NCBI RefSeq assembly: GCF_001465595.2
Contig: NZ_CP013481.2
Coordinates: 3,782,001 to 3,846,000, forward strand
DNA length: 64,000 nucleotides
Origin: Pandoraea apista
Lineage (GTDB): Bacteria > Pseudomonadota > Gammaproteobacteria > Burkholderiales > Burkholderiaceae
Direction of reading: 5' to 3'
The position numbers and the translations under genes are program-made. Of the stretch, positions 34,799 to 43,699 are shown piece after piece. The number at the start of each line of letters is the position of its first letter. The first letter of the stretch is position 1. The notes beneath the pieces were generated by a model. That model had not been told where the DNA came from and ran no database searches. It worked only from the letters and a program-made list of their open reading frames with translations.

Positions 34799-35512
34799 AT
34801 GTCCCTGATCACCCCAACTCCGGCGCGCGTGACTCCGCTCGCGCTGGAGCCGATCGACACCACCACGAGTTTTCGCAATCAGGCGTATGCGCTGCTGAAA
34901 AAAGCCATCGCCGATGCCGATATCTATAACCAGAAGGAAGAAATTCGCCTGGATGAGCGTCAGCTTATCCAGGTGCTTGGCGTTTCGCGCACGCCGATTC
35001 GCGAGGCCATGACCCTGCTGGAACAGGAAGGCTTTCTGCGTACGGTGCCGCGCCGGGGCATTTTCATCATCCGCAAGACCAAGCGTGAAATCGTCGAGAT
35101 GATTCAGATGTGGGCCGCCCTCGAAGGGATGTCCGCGCGGCTGGCCACGTTGCATGCGAGCGATGAAGAAATCGCGAAGCTGCGCCACTTGTTCGACGAG
35201 TTCGTCAATGCACCGCCGACGGATCATATCGAGGAATATTCGGACGCGAACATCGACTTCCATCAGGCCCTGATCAATCTTGGCGGCTCGCAAGCCATTG
35301 CCAATACGATCAAGAACCTGTTCATTCACGTGCGCGCCATCCGCAAGGTGACGATCGCTCAGAACGACCGGGCTGCCCGCTCGATTGTCGATCACCTGAA
35401 GATCATTACGGCCCTTGAGAAGCGTGACACGGAACTCGCCGAGAAACTCGCGCGCGACCACACGCTCGGCCTGGCTGCCTTCGTCGAAGAGCACTGCGAC
35501 TTCCTCGAGTAA
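34799..35512 (+). CDS. GntR-family regulator (FCD), likely regulator of the oxalate/formate island
   Basis: 237 residues; AGGAG 8 nt upstream. HTH LGVSRTPIREAMTLLEQEGF (about residues 61-80), then an FCD domain (DANIDFHQALINLGG; SIVDHLKIITALEKRD; ARDHTLGLAAF) with the His/Asp set of carboxylate-sensing members. It sits between the oxalate and formate genes. Motifs GATATWCGGTAT-like precede its own unit and four neighbouring units. Effector could be oxalate, oxalyl-CoA, formate or glyoxylate; not determinable here. Ends in a strong terminator. Confidence 0.9.
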   Translation: MSLITPTPARVTPLALEPIDTTTSFRNQAYALLKKAIADADIYNQKEEIRLDERQLIQVLGVSRTPIREAMTLLEQEGFLRTVPRRGIFIIRKTKREIVEMIQMWAALEGMSARLATLHASDEEIAKLRHLFDEFVNAPPTDHIEEYSDANIDFHQALINLGGSQAIANTIKNLFIHVRAIRKVTIAQNDRAARSIVDHLKIITALEKRDTELAEKLARDHTLGLAAFVEEHCDFLE

Positions 35513-35555
35513 CGTCAGCGTCTGCGAGCGCGTCCGGCAACGGACGCCGCCAGTA

Positions 35556-35595
35556 AAAAGGCCGGCGGCATGCAAATGCCGCCGGCCTTTTCTTT
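35556..35595 (+). terminator. Strong Rho-independent terminator after gntR
   Basis: Perfect 16-bp stem from AAAAGGCCGGCGGCAT (35556-35571), loop GCAA, matching arm ending TTTT (35576-35591), then CTTT. Symmetric enough to act on both strands. Confidence 0.92.
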
Positions 35596-35741
35596 ATCCC
35601 CTTTTGCCCCCCACCGCCCTGCCTCCACCCACGCACGAATGGAGGGAGGACCGCCCCCACTCACCGCGCTCACCGCCCTCGCCTGTCGCCTATCTCTCCC
35701 GAATTCGGGTAAACGAGGCTGCCAAACCGGGTGTCATGCTA

Positions 35742-35770
35742 TTGCATGTATACCGTATATCATATATCGT
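35742..35770 (+). promoter_or_regulatory. Candidate fds promoter with GntR-like site
   Basis: GTATACCGTATATC (35748-35761) is the exact reverse complement of GATATACGGTATAC; 12 of its bases match the frc1 site. It fills the spacer of a weak TTGCAT-N17-TATCGT (35742-35770) promoter-like pair. The fdsG ATG is about 370 nt further. Confidence 0.5.
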
Positions 35771-36138
35771 GTTTCACATACTGATGCTTCGCCTCACCGT
35801 CGGCAACGGCCTGCCGAGCGAGCGAAAACGTGTGAGAAGCACTGCCCTTCATCGGGTGCATCGATGAGTGGCGAACGGTTTTGGCGTTGCAGGACTCGCG
35901 AGACCGGAGCATTGACCAAAGTTAACGGAAGTAAGCAACGGGCGAGAGGCCGAACCCGTGCGGCATATGGTGGGGGCTATGTGCCGCACGCTCTTCCGGC
36001 GCCGCGCTGATCGCTAGACCCGAGCAGCGTTGCCGGATGTGACCATTGGGCCTCTCGCCCCGGGGCAGGACAACAACAGATAACCCATACCCTCAGGCGC
36101 ACAGTTCCCCACGGTGCGCCAAACAGGAGACAACAGCC

Positions 36139-36606
36139 ATGCGCGAGGCTTTTTCCATCGCGACGGTGCAAGCGATTCTGGACGTACATGCGGCTCAGGA
36201 AGGCCCCCTTCTGCCGATCCTCCATGACGTTCAGGAAGCTTTCGGCTACGTACCCCCGGATGCCGTGCCTGTCATCGCCAACGCCCTCAATCTCTCTCGC
36301 GCCGAAGTGCATGGCGTGATCACGTTCTATCACCACTTCCGCACCAGTCCGCCGCCGCGTCATGTCGTGCAGATCTGCCGTGCCGAAGCGTGCCAGAGCA
36401 TGGGCGCCGACGCACTCGTTGCGCATGCCGAGCGTGTATTGGGTTGCGCCATGCATAGCCACAGCGGCGATGTCGCACTTGAGCCGGTGTACTGCCTCGG
36501 CCAGTGTGCGACGTCGCCTGCCATCACGATCGACGACAAGCTGCACGCGCGCGTCACCCCCGAGAAATTCGACCGTCTGGTCGCCCGCGCAAAGGATGCC
36601 GCATGA
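36139..36606 (+). CDS. fdsG: NAD-dependent formate dehydrogenase gamma subunit
   Basis: 155 residues; AGGAG 9 nt upstream. A 24-kDa-type (NuoE-like) protein: VQEAFGYVPPDAVPVIANAL, VITFYHHFRTSPP, then the four [2Fe-2S] cysteines in two pairs, CRAEAC (about residues 78-83) and CLGQC (about 119-123). Passes electrons between FdsA and the FMN site of FdsB. ATGA overlap with fdsB. Confidence 0.94.
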   Translation: MREAFSIATVQAILDVHAAQEGPLLPILHDVQEAFGYVPPDAVPVIANALNLSRAEVHGVITFYHHFRTSPPPRHVVQICRAEACQSMGADALVAHAERVLGCAMHSHSGDVALEPVYCLGQCATSPAITIDDKLHARVTPEKFDRLVARAKDAA

Positions 36607-38228
36607 GCCAAGCCTCCACTTCCACCTCGCCGGCCACCCCGCCCGCAACGGCTCGCACGGCCGGCAAAGTGCGGCTCTACCTGCCGCGCGATTCCGCCGC
36701 CCTCGCGCTCGGCGCAGATGACGTTGCCGAGGCGATTACCGCGCAAGCTGCACAGCGCGGCATCGATATCGAACTGGTGCGCAACGGCACACGCGGCATG
36801 CTCTGGCTTGAACCGCTGCTCGAAGTTGTCACCCCCGCAGGGCGTGTCGCTTACGGCCCGGTCGAAGCCGACGACGTGCCCGGTCTGTTCGACGCCAACG
36901 TCACGGCGGGCGGCGATCATCCGCTTGCGCTCGGGCTGACCGAAGAGATCCCGTATTTCAAGAAGCAGGAACGTCTCACGTTCGCCCGTGTGGGCCTCAC
37001 CGACCCGGTATCGGTCGACGACTACGTGGCGCACGACGGTTATCGCGGTCTGCGCAACGCGCTCGCCCTGGACGGCGCCGCCATCGTCGCGCAAGTGACC
37101 GAGTCGGGTCTGCGCGGACGCGGCGGTGCGGCGTTCCCGACCGGCATCAAGTGGAAGACGGTGCTGAACACGCCGGCCGCACAGAAGTACATCGTGTGCA
37201 ACGCTGACGAAGGCGATTCCGGCACATTCGCCGACCGCATGCTGATGGAAGGCGATCCGCTCGTGCTCGTGGAGGGTATGACGATTGCGGGCATCGCCGT
37301 AGGCGCCACGCGCGGCTACATCTACGTGCGCAGCGAATATCCGCACGCCATCGACGTGCTTAACGAAGCCATCGTCAACGCCAACAAGGCAGGCTATCTC
37401 GGCGAGAACATTCTGGGCTCGGGGCAAACGTTCCACCTCGAAGTGCGCAAGGCGGCGGGCGCGTATGTCTGCGGTGAAGAAACGGCGTTGCTCGAAAGTC
37501 TCGAAGGCAAGCGAGGCGTGGTGCGCGCCAAGCCGCCACTGCCCGCGATCGAAGGTCTCTTCGGTTTGCCGACGGTCATCAACAACGTGATTTCGCTGGC
37601 CTCGGTGCCGATCATCATGGATCGCGGTGCGGAGTTCTATAAGAACTTCGGCATGGGACGCTCGCGCGGCACACTCCCTATTCAGCTCGCCGGCAACATC
37701 AAATACGGCGGTCTCATCGAGAAAGCCTTCGGCGTGACGTTGCGCGAGATTCTGTACGACTACGGCGGTGGCGCCATCACTGGCCGCCCGCTGCGCGCGG
37801 TGCAGGTGGGCGGCCCGCTCGGCTCGTACCTGCCCGAATCGCAATGGGATACGCCACTCGACTATGAAGCGTTCGCTGCGCTCTGGGCCGTGCTGGGTCA
37901 CGGCGGGATCGTGGCCCACGACGACACCGTGGATCTCGCCAGGCTCGCGCGCTACGCGATGGAGTTCTGCACTATCGAATCGTGCGGCAAGTGCACGCCG
38001 TGCCGTATCGGCTCGACGCGCGGCGTCGAAGTGATGGACCGGATCATCGACGGACGCGACCGTCCGAAGCAGATCAAGCTGCTGCGCGACCTGTGCGACA
38101 CCATGCTCGCGGGCTCGCTATGCGCCATGGGCGGCATGACGCCCTACCCCGTGCTGTCTGCGCTGAATCATTTCCCAGAAGACTTCGGCGCGGCCGAGTC
38201 GTCGAATCTGCCGACCAAGGCCGCCTAG
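36603..38228 (+). CDS. fdsB: NAD-dependent formate dehydrogenase beta subunit
   Basis: 541 residues; ATG overlaps the fdsG stop. N-terminal thioredoxin-like region, then the NuoF-type core: FMN/NADH site ESGLRGRGGAAFPTGIKW and CNADEGDSGTFADR, GAYVCGEETALLESLEG, and the [4Fe-4S] cysteines of CTIESCGKCTPCRIGSTRG with a distal Cys. This is the diaphorase subunit that reduces NAD+. Confidence 0.95.
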   Translation: MSQASTSTSPATPPATARTAGKVRLYLPRDSAALALGADDVAEAITAQAAQRGIDIELVRNGTRGMLWLEPLLEVVTPAGRVAYGPVEADDVPGLFDANVTAGGDHPLALGLTEEIPYFKKQERLTFARVGLTDPVSVDDYVAHDGYRGLRNALALDGAAIVAQVTESGLRGRGGAAFPTGIKWKTVLNTPAAQKYIVCNADEGDSGTFADRMLMEGDPLVLVEGMTIAGIAVGATRGYIYVRSEYPHAIDVLNEAIVNANKAGYLGENILGSGQTFHLEVRKAAGAYVCGEETALLESLEGKRGVVRAKPPLPAIEGLFGLPTVINNVISLASVPIIMDRGAEFYKNFGMGRSRGTLPIQLAGNIKYGGLIEKAFGVTLREILYDYGGGAITGRPLRAVQVGGPLGSYLPESQWDTPLDYEAFAALWAVLGHGGIVAHDDTVDLARLARYAMEFCTIESCGKCTPCRIGSTRGVEVMDRIIDGRDRPKQIKLLRDLCDTMLAGSLCAMGGMTPYPVLSALNHFPEDFGAAESSNLPTKAA

Positions 38229-38241
38229 GAGAGTGCCCACC

Positions 38242-41106
38242 ATGATGGACCCGATGTTTGAAAAGGATTACGGCACCCCGCGCCGCGAATCGACGAAGGA
38301 AGTCACGCTGGAGATCGACGGCGAACAGATCACGGTGCCCGCAGGCACCTCGATCATGCGCGCGGCCTCCGAGAGTGGCGTGAACGTACCTAAGCTGTGC
38401 GCCACCGACTCGCTCGAGCCGTTCGGTTCGTGCCGCCTCTGCCTCGTCGAGATCGAAGGCCGTCGCGGCTTTCCGGCGTCGTGCACGACCCCTGTTGAGC
38501 CGGGCATGAAAGTGCGCACGCAATCGCCAAAGCTGCAGGAATTGCGCAAGGGCGTGATGGAGCTCTACATCTCCGATCACCCGCTCGACTGCCTGACCTG
38601 CGCAGCCAACGGCGACTGCGAACTGCAAGACATGGCCGGCGTGACCGGACTGCGCGAAGTGCGCTACGGGTTCGATGGCGCGAATCACTTCGACAGTCAG
38701 AAAGACGAATCCAATCCTTACTTCACTTACGACGCCTCGAAGTGCATTGTTTGCAATCGCTGCGTGCGCGCCTGTGAAGAAACGCAAGGCACATTCGCGC
38801 TGACGATCTCGGGGCGTGGCTTCGAAGCCCGCGTCTCGCCGGGTCAGGATCAGCCGTTCATGGACTCGGAATGCGTATCGTGCGGCGCCTGCGTGGCGGC
38901 CTGCCCGACAGCGACGTTGCAGGAAAAGTCCGTCATCCATCTCGGTCAGGCCGAGCACGCCAAGATCACCACCTGCGCCTATTGCGGCGTGGGCTGCTCG
39001 TTCAAGGCGGAGATGAAGGGCAATGAAGTCGTGCGCATGGTGCCGCATAAGGACGGGCAGGCCAACGAAGGCCACGCTTGCGTGAAAGGCCGCTTTGCCT
39101 GGGGTTACGCCACGCACAAGGACCGTATCCTGACCCCGAAGATTCGCAAGAAGATCACCGACCCGTGGCAGGAAGTGTCGTGGGACGAGGCGCTCGACTA
39201 TGCCGCCTCGGAGTTCAAGCGGATTCAAGCCAAGTACGGACGCGACTCGATCGGCGGTCTGGTGTCCTCGCGCTGTACGAACGAGGAAGACTATCTGGTT
39301 CAGAAACTGGTGCGCGCGGCGTTCGGCAACAACAACGTCGACACCTGCGCACGCGTGTGCCACTCGCCGACCGGCTACGGCCTGAAGGCAACGCTCGGCG
39401 AATCGGCCGGCACGCAGACGTTCAAGTCGGTCGAACAGTCGGATGTGATCCTCGTGATGGGGGCGAACCCCACCGACGGCCACCCGGTGTTCGGCTCGCG
39501 CATGAAGCGGCGTTTGCGCGAAGGCGCCAAGCTGATCGTGATCGACCCGCGCCGCATCGATCTGGTGAAGAGCCCGCACATCAAGGCCGACTATCACCTG
39601 CAACTGCGCCCGGGCACCAATGTGGCCATCATCAACGCCATGGCCCACGTCATTGTGACGGAAGGCCTGATGGCCGATGCTTTCATCGCCGAGCGCTGCG
39701 AAGACCGGGCGTTCGAACAATGGCGCGAGTTCATCGCGCGTGCCGAAAACTCGCCCGAGGCCACCGAGGTCCACACCGGCGTGCCCGCGCATCTCGTGCG
39801 CAGTGCTGCGCGGCTGTACGCCACGGGCGGCAATGCAGCGATCTACTACGGTCTGGGCGTGACCGAGCATGCGCAAGGCTCCACGACCGTGATCGGCATC
39901 GCCAACCTCGCCATGGCCACCGGCAACATCGGCCGCGAGGGCGTGGGGGTGAACCCGCTGCGCGGTCAGAACAACGTGCAAGGCTCGTGCGACATGGGCG
40001 CCTTCCCGCACGAACTGCCGGGCTATCGTCACGTATCCGACTCGGCGGCGCGTGCGCTGTTCGAAGCCGAATGGGGCGTAGCGTTGCAATCCGAACCGGG
40101 CTTGCGTATCCCGAACATGTTCGATGCCGCAATCGCCGGCACCTTCATGGGCCTGTACTGCCAAGGGGAGGACATTGTTCAGTCCGACCCGAACACCCAG
40201 CATGTGACCCACGCGCTCGAACAGATGGAGTGCATCGTCGTGCAGGACATCTTCCTGAACGAAACGGCAAAGTATGCGCATGTATTGCTGCCGGGCTCGT
40301 CGTTCCTGGAAAAGGACGGCACGTTCACCAACGCCGAGCGTCGCATTTCGCGCGTGCGGCAGGTCATGCCGCCGCGCGCCGGTTACGCCGATTGGGAGGT
40401 GACGATTCAACTGGCCAAGCGTCTGGGCTACGAGATGAATTACTCGCATCCGTCGGAAATCATGGACGAGATCGCTCGCCTCACACCGACCTTCACCGGC
40501 GTGAGCTACGAGAAGCTCGATCAGGTGGGCAGCGTGCAGTGGCCGTGCAACGAAGCAGCGCCGGACGGCACGCCCGTCATGCACATCGACGAATTCGTGC
40601 GCGGCAAGGGCAAGTTCCTCATCACGCAATACGTGCCGACGGACGAGAAAGTCACGCGTCGCTTCCCGCTCATTCTCACGACCGGGCGGATTCTGTCGCA
40701 ATACAACGTGGGGGCACAGACACGCCGTACGGACAACGTCTATTGGCATGACGAGGACCGCCTCGAGATCCATCCGCACGACGCAGAAGAGCGCGGCGTG
40801 AAGGACGGCGACTGGGTCGGTATCCAGAGTCGCGCCGGTGAGACGGTGTTGCGTGCGGTAGTGAGCGAGCGCATGCAGCCGGGGGTGGTGTACACAACGT
40901 TCCACTTCCCCGAGTCGGGGGCGAACGTCATCACCACCGATAACTCGGACTGGGCGACGAACTGCCCCGAGTACAAGGTGACGGCCGTGCAGGTCACGCC
41001 GGTGGCGCAGCCGTCGGAATGGCAGCGCCAGTACTCCGACTTCAACCGTCAGCAGGAGGCGTTCCTCGGACACGCCCACAGCACGACGGAAGCGAGTCCG
41101 AGCTAA
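38242..41106 (+). CDS. fdsA: NAD-dependent formate dehydrogenase alpha (catalytic) subunit
   Basis: 954 residues. ATG 38242 is 10 nt after AGGAG; a GTG at 38233 is too close to it. Order: [2Fe-2S] ferredoxin domain (FGSCRLCLVE), HPLDCLTCAANGDC His/Cys cluster, two [4Fe-4S] motifs (CIVCNRCVRAC, CVSCGACVAACPT), then TCAYCGVGC and the bis-MGD domains. Active-site Cys is the second of CARVCH, about residue 373, so no selenocysteine. Oxidises formate to CO2 in the cytosol, oxygen-tolerant in relatives. Confidence 0.96.
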   Translation: MMDPMFEKDYGTPRRESTKEVTLEIDGEQITVPAGTSIMRAASESGVNVPKLCATDSLEPFGSCRLCLVEIEGRRGFPASCTTPVEPGMKVRTQSPKLQELRKGVMELYISDHPLDCLTCAANGDCELQDMAGVTGLREVRYGFDGANHFDSQKDESNPYFTYDASKCIVCNRCVRACEETQGTFALTISGRGFEARVSPGQDQPFMDSECVSCGACVAACPTATLQEKSVIHLGQAEHAKITTCAYCGVGCSFKAEMKGNEVVRMVPHKDGQANEGHACVKGRFAWGYATHKDRILTPKIRKKITDPWQEVSWDEALDYAASEFKRIQAKYGRDSIGGLVSSRCTNEEDYLVQKLVRAAFGNNNVDTCARVCHSPTGYGLKATLGESAGTQTFKSVEQSDVILVMGANPTDGHPVFGSRMKRRLREGAKLIVIDPRRIDLVKSPHIKADYHLQLRPGTNVAIINAMAHVIVTEGLMADAFIAERCEDRAFEQWREFIARAENSPEATEVHTGVPAHLVRSAARLYATGGNAAIYYGLGVTEHAQGSTTVIGIANLAMATGNIGREGVGVNPLRGQNNVQGSCDMGAFPHELPGYRHVSDSAARALFEAEWGVALQSEPGLRIPNMFDAAIAGTFMGLYCQGEDIVQSDPNTQHVTHALEQMECIVVQDIFLNETAKYAHVLLPGSSFLEKDGTFTNAERRISRVRQVMPPRAGYADWEVTIQLAKRLGYEMNYSHPSEIMDEIARLTPTFTGVSYEKLDQVGSVQWPCNEAAPDGTPVMHIDEFVRGKGKFLITQYVPTDEKVTRRFPLILTTGRILSQYNVGAQTRRTDNVYWHDEDRLEIHPHDAEERGVKDGDWVGIQSRAGETVLRAVVSERMQPGVVYTTFHFPESGANVITTDNSDWATNCPEYKVTAVQVTPVAQPSEWQRQYSDFNRQQEAFLGHAHSTTEASPS

Positions 41107-41365
41107 GCGGTAACGCGTGGCAGCACGCCACAAAGGGAAGCAACGCGCACCGTGCCGGCAGAGGTCTGTGAAGTCTGCAACCTCTGCGAAGCGGTGCGTA
41201 GCGCCGGACAATCCGCGTCCAGCGCCGGACGGCTCCGGCGGGCTTCACCGTCTAATGCCATGAGACGGTGCGGCGGACGCGAGATTGGCCACGTAGCAAG
41301 GCAAGACACCGCACATCGCACGGCAGCACACCGACAGAGAACGATTTCAGGGGACAGAACAGATC

Positions 41366-41599
41366 ATGGACACCGACAATCTGGTCAAGATGGCCAATCA
41401 GATCGGCGACTTCTTCGAGACGATGCCCGATCGCAGCGAGGCGCTCGAGAACATTGCAGGCCACCTGCGACGCTTCTGGGCCCCACGCATGCGCATGACG
41501 ATTCTCGAACATCTCGAGGCGACCGACGGGCACGGCATGCGCGAGATCGTGGTGGCTGCGATCACCGCGCATCGCGCCGAGCTCTGGCCGCGCGGCTAA
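41366..41599 (+). CDS. fdsD: Formate dehydrogenase delta subunit
   Basis: 77 residues, family-typical: MDTDNLVKMANQIGDFFETM, LENIAGHLRRFWAPRMR, ending HRAELWPRG. Small accessory subunit needed for assembly of active FDH. Separated from fdsA by 259 bp in which I find no gene. In many fds operons fdsC/fdhD (sulfurtransferase) lies there; here it is missing. Confidence 0.92.
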   Translation: MDTDNLVKMANQIGDFFETMPDRSEALENIAGHLRRFWAPRMRMTILEHLEATDGHGMREIVVAAITAHRAELWPRG

Positions 41600-41615
41600 G
41601 CTGCTCGGCGGACAA

Positions 41616-41637
41616 GCGTAGGCGGTTACGCCTACGC
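41616..41637. terminator. Hairpin between convergent fdsD and EamA gene
   Basis: Perfect 9-bp stem GCGTAGGCG (41616-41624) / CGCCTACGC (41629-41637), loop GTTA, overlapping the stop codon of the minus-strand gene. No T-run on either strand, so terminator function is plausible but not certain. Confidence 0.5.
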
Positions 41638-42480
41638 GCCCAGCTTGATGAGCACCGCGCCGCCGACCACGAGGCTACACGCCACGAGGCGGCGAGCGTT
41701 GAGTTTCTCGCGCATGAACAGCCAGCCCAGCAGCACCGCAAAAATGGCGCTCGACTCCCGCAGCGCGGATACCACGCCCATTGGCAAGTATTGCAGCGCG
41801 AACACCACCATGCCGTACGCGCACTGCGCGACCACGCCCGCACCCAATGCCTCTGTCACGCGGCGGCGCGGTGCGAGAAACATGCCTCGCCATCCCCCGC
41901 GCCACGCCCATACCGCGCCCACGAGCGGCACGCTGGCGAACAGATACGCCCACGCGATATAGGCAACGCCGTTGCCGTTCGACAGACGCACGCCAAAGCC
42001 GTCGATAATCGTGTACGCCGCGATGAACACGCCGGTGAGTAACGCCGCCGGCACGCTGTCGCCCGACAAACGGCGCCCGCGCAGCGCCAGCGTCAGAATG
42101 CCCGTGCAAATGCACACAATCCCCACCACAGCAATCCAGCGAGGTATTTCGCCCGCAAGCAGCAACGCCGCCCCCGAGATCAGCAGCGGAGAAATGCCCC
42201 GCGCAATCGGGTAGATTTGCCCGAACTCGCCCACGCGATACGCGCGAATGAGCGCCGCCGTGTAGGCAACCTGTGCGCAGGCGGAGAGCACGATGAGCGG
42301 CCAGACCTCCACGGGCGGCATGGGCAGCCACAGAATGCCGGCCACGGCCATGAGCCCTTGCGGCACGGCCATCATGCCGACCTGCCAGAGACGATCGGGA
42401 CTGGCGTGGAGAAACGCGTTCCAGGTGGCATGCATCAGTGCGGAGAGCAGCACCAACAACACGATGGGCGTGGTAGTCAT
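41632..42480 (-). CDS. EamA/DMT-family permease
   Basis: 282 residues from MTTTPIVLLVLLSALMHATW; ten hydrophobic helices in two EamA repeats (ATWNAFLHAS near 18; GVVSALRESSAIFAVLLGWL near 240). Drug/metabolite transporter; substrate unknown. Its 3' end meets fdsD; upstream start at 42549 has no support. Confidence 0.82.
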   Translation of the reverse strand: MTTTPIVLLVLLSALMHATWNAFLHASPDRLWQVGMMAVPQGLMAVAGILWLPMPPVEVWPLIVLSACAQVAYTAALIRAYRVGEFGQIYPIARGISPLLISGAALLLAGEIPRWIAVVGIVCICTGILTLALRGRRLSGDSVPAALLTGVFIAAYTIIDGFGVRLSNGNGVAYIAWAYLFASVPLVGAVWAWRGGWRGMFLAPRRRVTEALGAGVVAQCAYGMVVFALQYLPMGVVSALRESSAIFAVLLGWLFMREKLNARRLVACSLVVGGAVLIKLGA

Positions 42481-42880
42481 GGCGATCGAACGCGGCAGGA
42501 GGGGGTGTCGGAGAGCGTCTGACACAGCGCGCTGTCCGACGAACGGCAAAGGCGATATTGTCGCAGCGCGAACGACGTCGACATAGTGCCAGCGTTATGG
42601 ATTCCCACAGGGCCAGACGACTTCTCCCGGCATCGCGAACTCGCGCCACCGGCTTTTGCTGGCGAAACGAGCGTCCCCCTGCTTCGGCCATCGAAGGAAA
42701 GGCAGCCGGCGTCGACGCAGGGCCGCGCCGAAAGTTGCCCACACCCTTTGTGGATAACCCACTGGATAACCTGCCCCCACCTTCCCGAATGCCTCATGAA
42801 CAGGGGCTGTCAAGATCCCTGCTCAAAAAACGATCAGCAATGGAACAAATATTCGGCTTGACGGTCTGCTCCCTCCCTGC
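42481..42880. other. Intergenic region with one perfect DnaA box
   Basis: 400 bp. TGTGGATAA at 42749-42757 is the exact complement of TTATCCACA; CTGGATAAC follows 8 nt later. No gene with a credible start. Isolated box, so of uncertain meaning. Confidence 0.4.
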
Positions 42881-43393
42881 TCAAGCGCCATCCCCCTTGT
42901 TTGCCAACACATCGGGGTCCTGCCGGATCGGCCCACCGGTCTTTACGACGGCTTCGGGAGCGCCCGGCGTAGCGGGCGGCGATTGCGGCACACCGCGCAG
43001 CGCCGCGACGACCTGACTCTGGCCGAGCACGGCATCCGGAGCTTGCTGCAAAGCCAACCGGTAACGTTCGCCGAACTCGGCGTCGGTGTTGCGGAACAAC
43101 TTGGCGGCTTCATCGGCCAGCGCAATGCCCGCGTCGCCCAGCGGCGGCGTTTGTTCCAGCCACTCGTCAAGGGCGACGATCAGGCGTGAAAGCGGATCCA
43201 GCCAGCGAAACCAGGCGTCTTCGGTCAGCAACTGCACGAAGCGGCCGGTCGGCACGGGGCCGAACACTGCTTCGTATTGCTGACGATCATTGGCAATCAG
43301 TACTTTGTGCTGGGCCAGCAATGCCGTGCGCAGCACTCGCATGGCGGCGATTTGGGCAGCGTTGGCCGGCGGGGTATCGGTCGATTCGGTCAT
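42881..43393 (-). CDS. Conserved-looking protein of unknown function
   Basis: 170 residues from MTESTDTPPANAAQIAAM; the next upstream start (43405) is possible. Soluble and mostly helical (MRVLRTALLAQHKVLIANDR; WLDPLSRLIVALDEWLEQTP), with a disordered Pro/Ala C-terminus. No domain recognised. Stands alone, flanked by gene-free regions. Confidence 0.65.
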   Translation of the reverse strand: MTESTDTPPANAAQIAAMRVLRTALLAQHKVLIANDRQQYEAVFGPVPTGRFVQLLTEDAWFRWLDPLSRLIVALDEWLEQTPPLGDAGIALADEAAKLFRNTDAEFGERYRLALQQAPDAVLGQSQVVAALRGVPQSPPATPGAPEAVVKTGGPIRQDPDVLANKGDGA

Positions 43394-43565
43394 TTGTCGC
43401 CCCATGAACGTCAGAAAGGTTAAGAAACGGAAATGGAAAGTGTCTGACATGGACTTTAGGACTTCGCCCATAGCCAGCAGACGCTCGGATCACGATACTA
43501 CACGGGTCTCGCAGACACCTCGCGAGATCAGGCTTTCACTTCCCCGTGGGAGGCCTGCTTCCTCA

Positions 43566-43590
43566 CCCGCCCATTCGGCGGGTTTTTTTT
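43566..43590 (+). terminator. Rho-independent terminator without an upstream plus-strand gene
   Basis: CCCGCC (43566-43571), loop CATTC, GGCGGG (43577-43582), then eight T. Preceded by another hairpin, CAGGC...GCCTG (about 43527-43555). The gap 43394-43699 has no plus-strand ORF to terminate, so it may end a small RNA or act as an attenuator before 43700. Confidence 0.8.
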
Positions 43591-43699
43591 GCCCTCGCGG
43601 TTGGTATCGCCTGACCGGCTGACGAGCAGACCGGCGTTACGGTCGATGCGTCGATGCAATTTCGTTTATCATCGGCAGCGCTCCGACCCGCCTCCCGCT

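Larger units (their letters stand above)
35513..36138. other. Intergenic region gntR to fdsG
   Basis: 626 bp holding the gntR terminator (35556-35595) and a GntR-like site (35748-35770), the latter about 370 nt before fdsG. The leader beyond 35780 is long; no gene with a ribosome site seen. Confidence 0.5.

Noticed and set aside
38074..41211. A 1045-codon open frame on the minus strand opposite fdsA
   Set aside because: It mirrors fdsA exactly. High third-position GC removes stops from the antisense frame; its translation is Arg/His/Val-rich with no domain.
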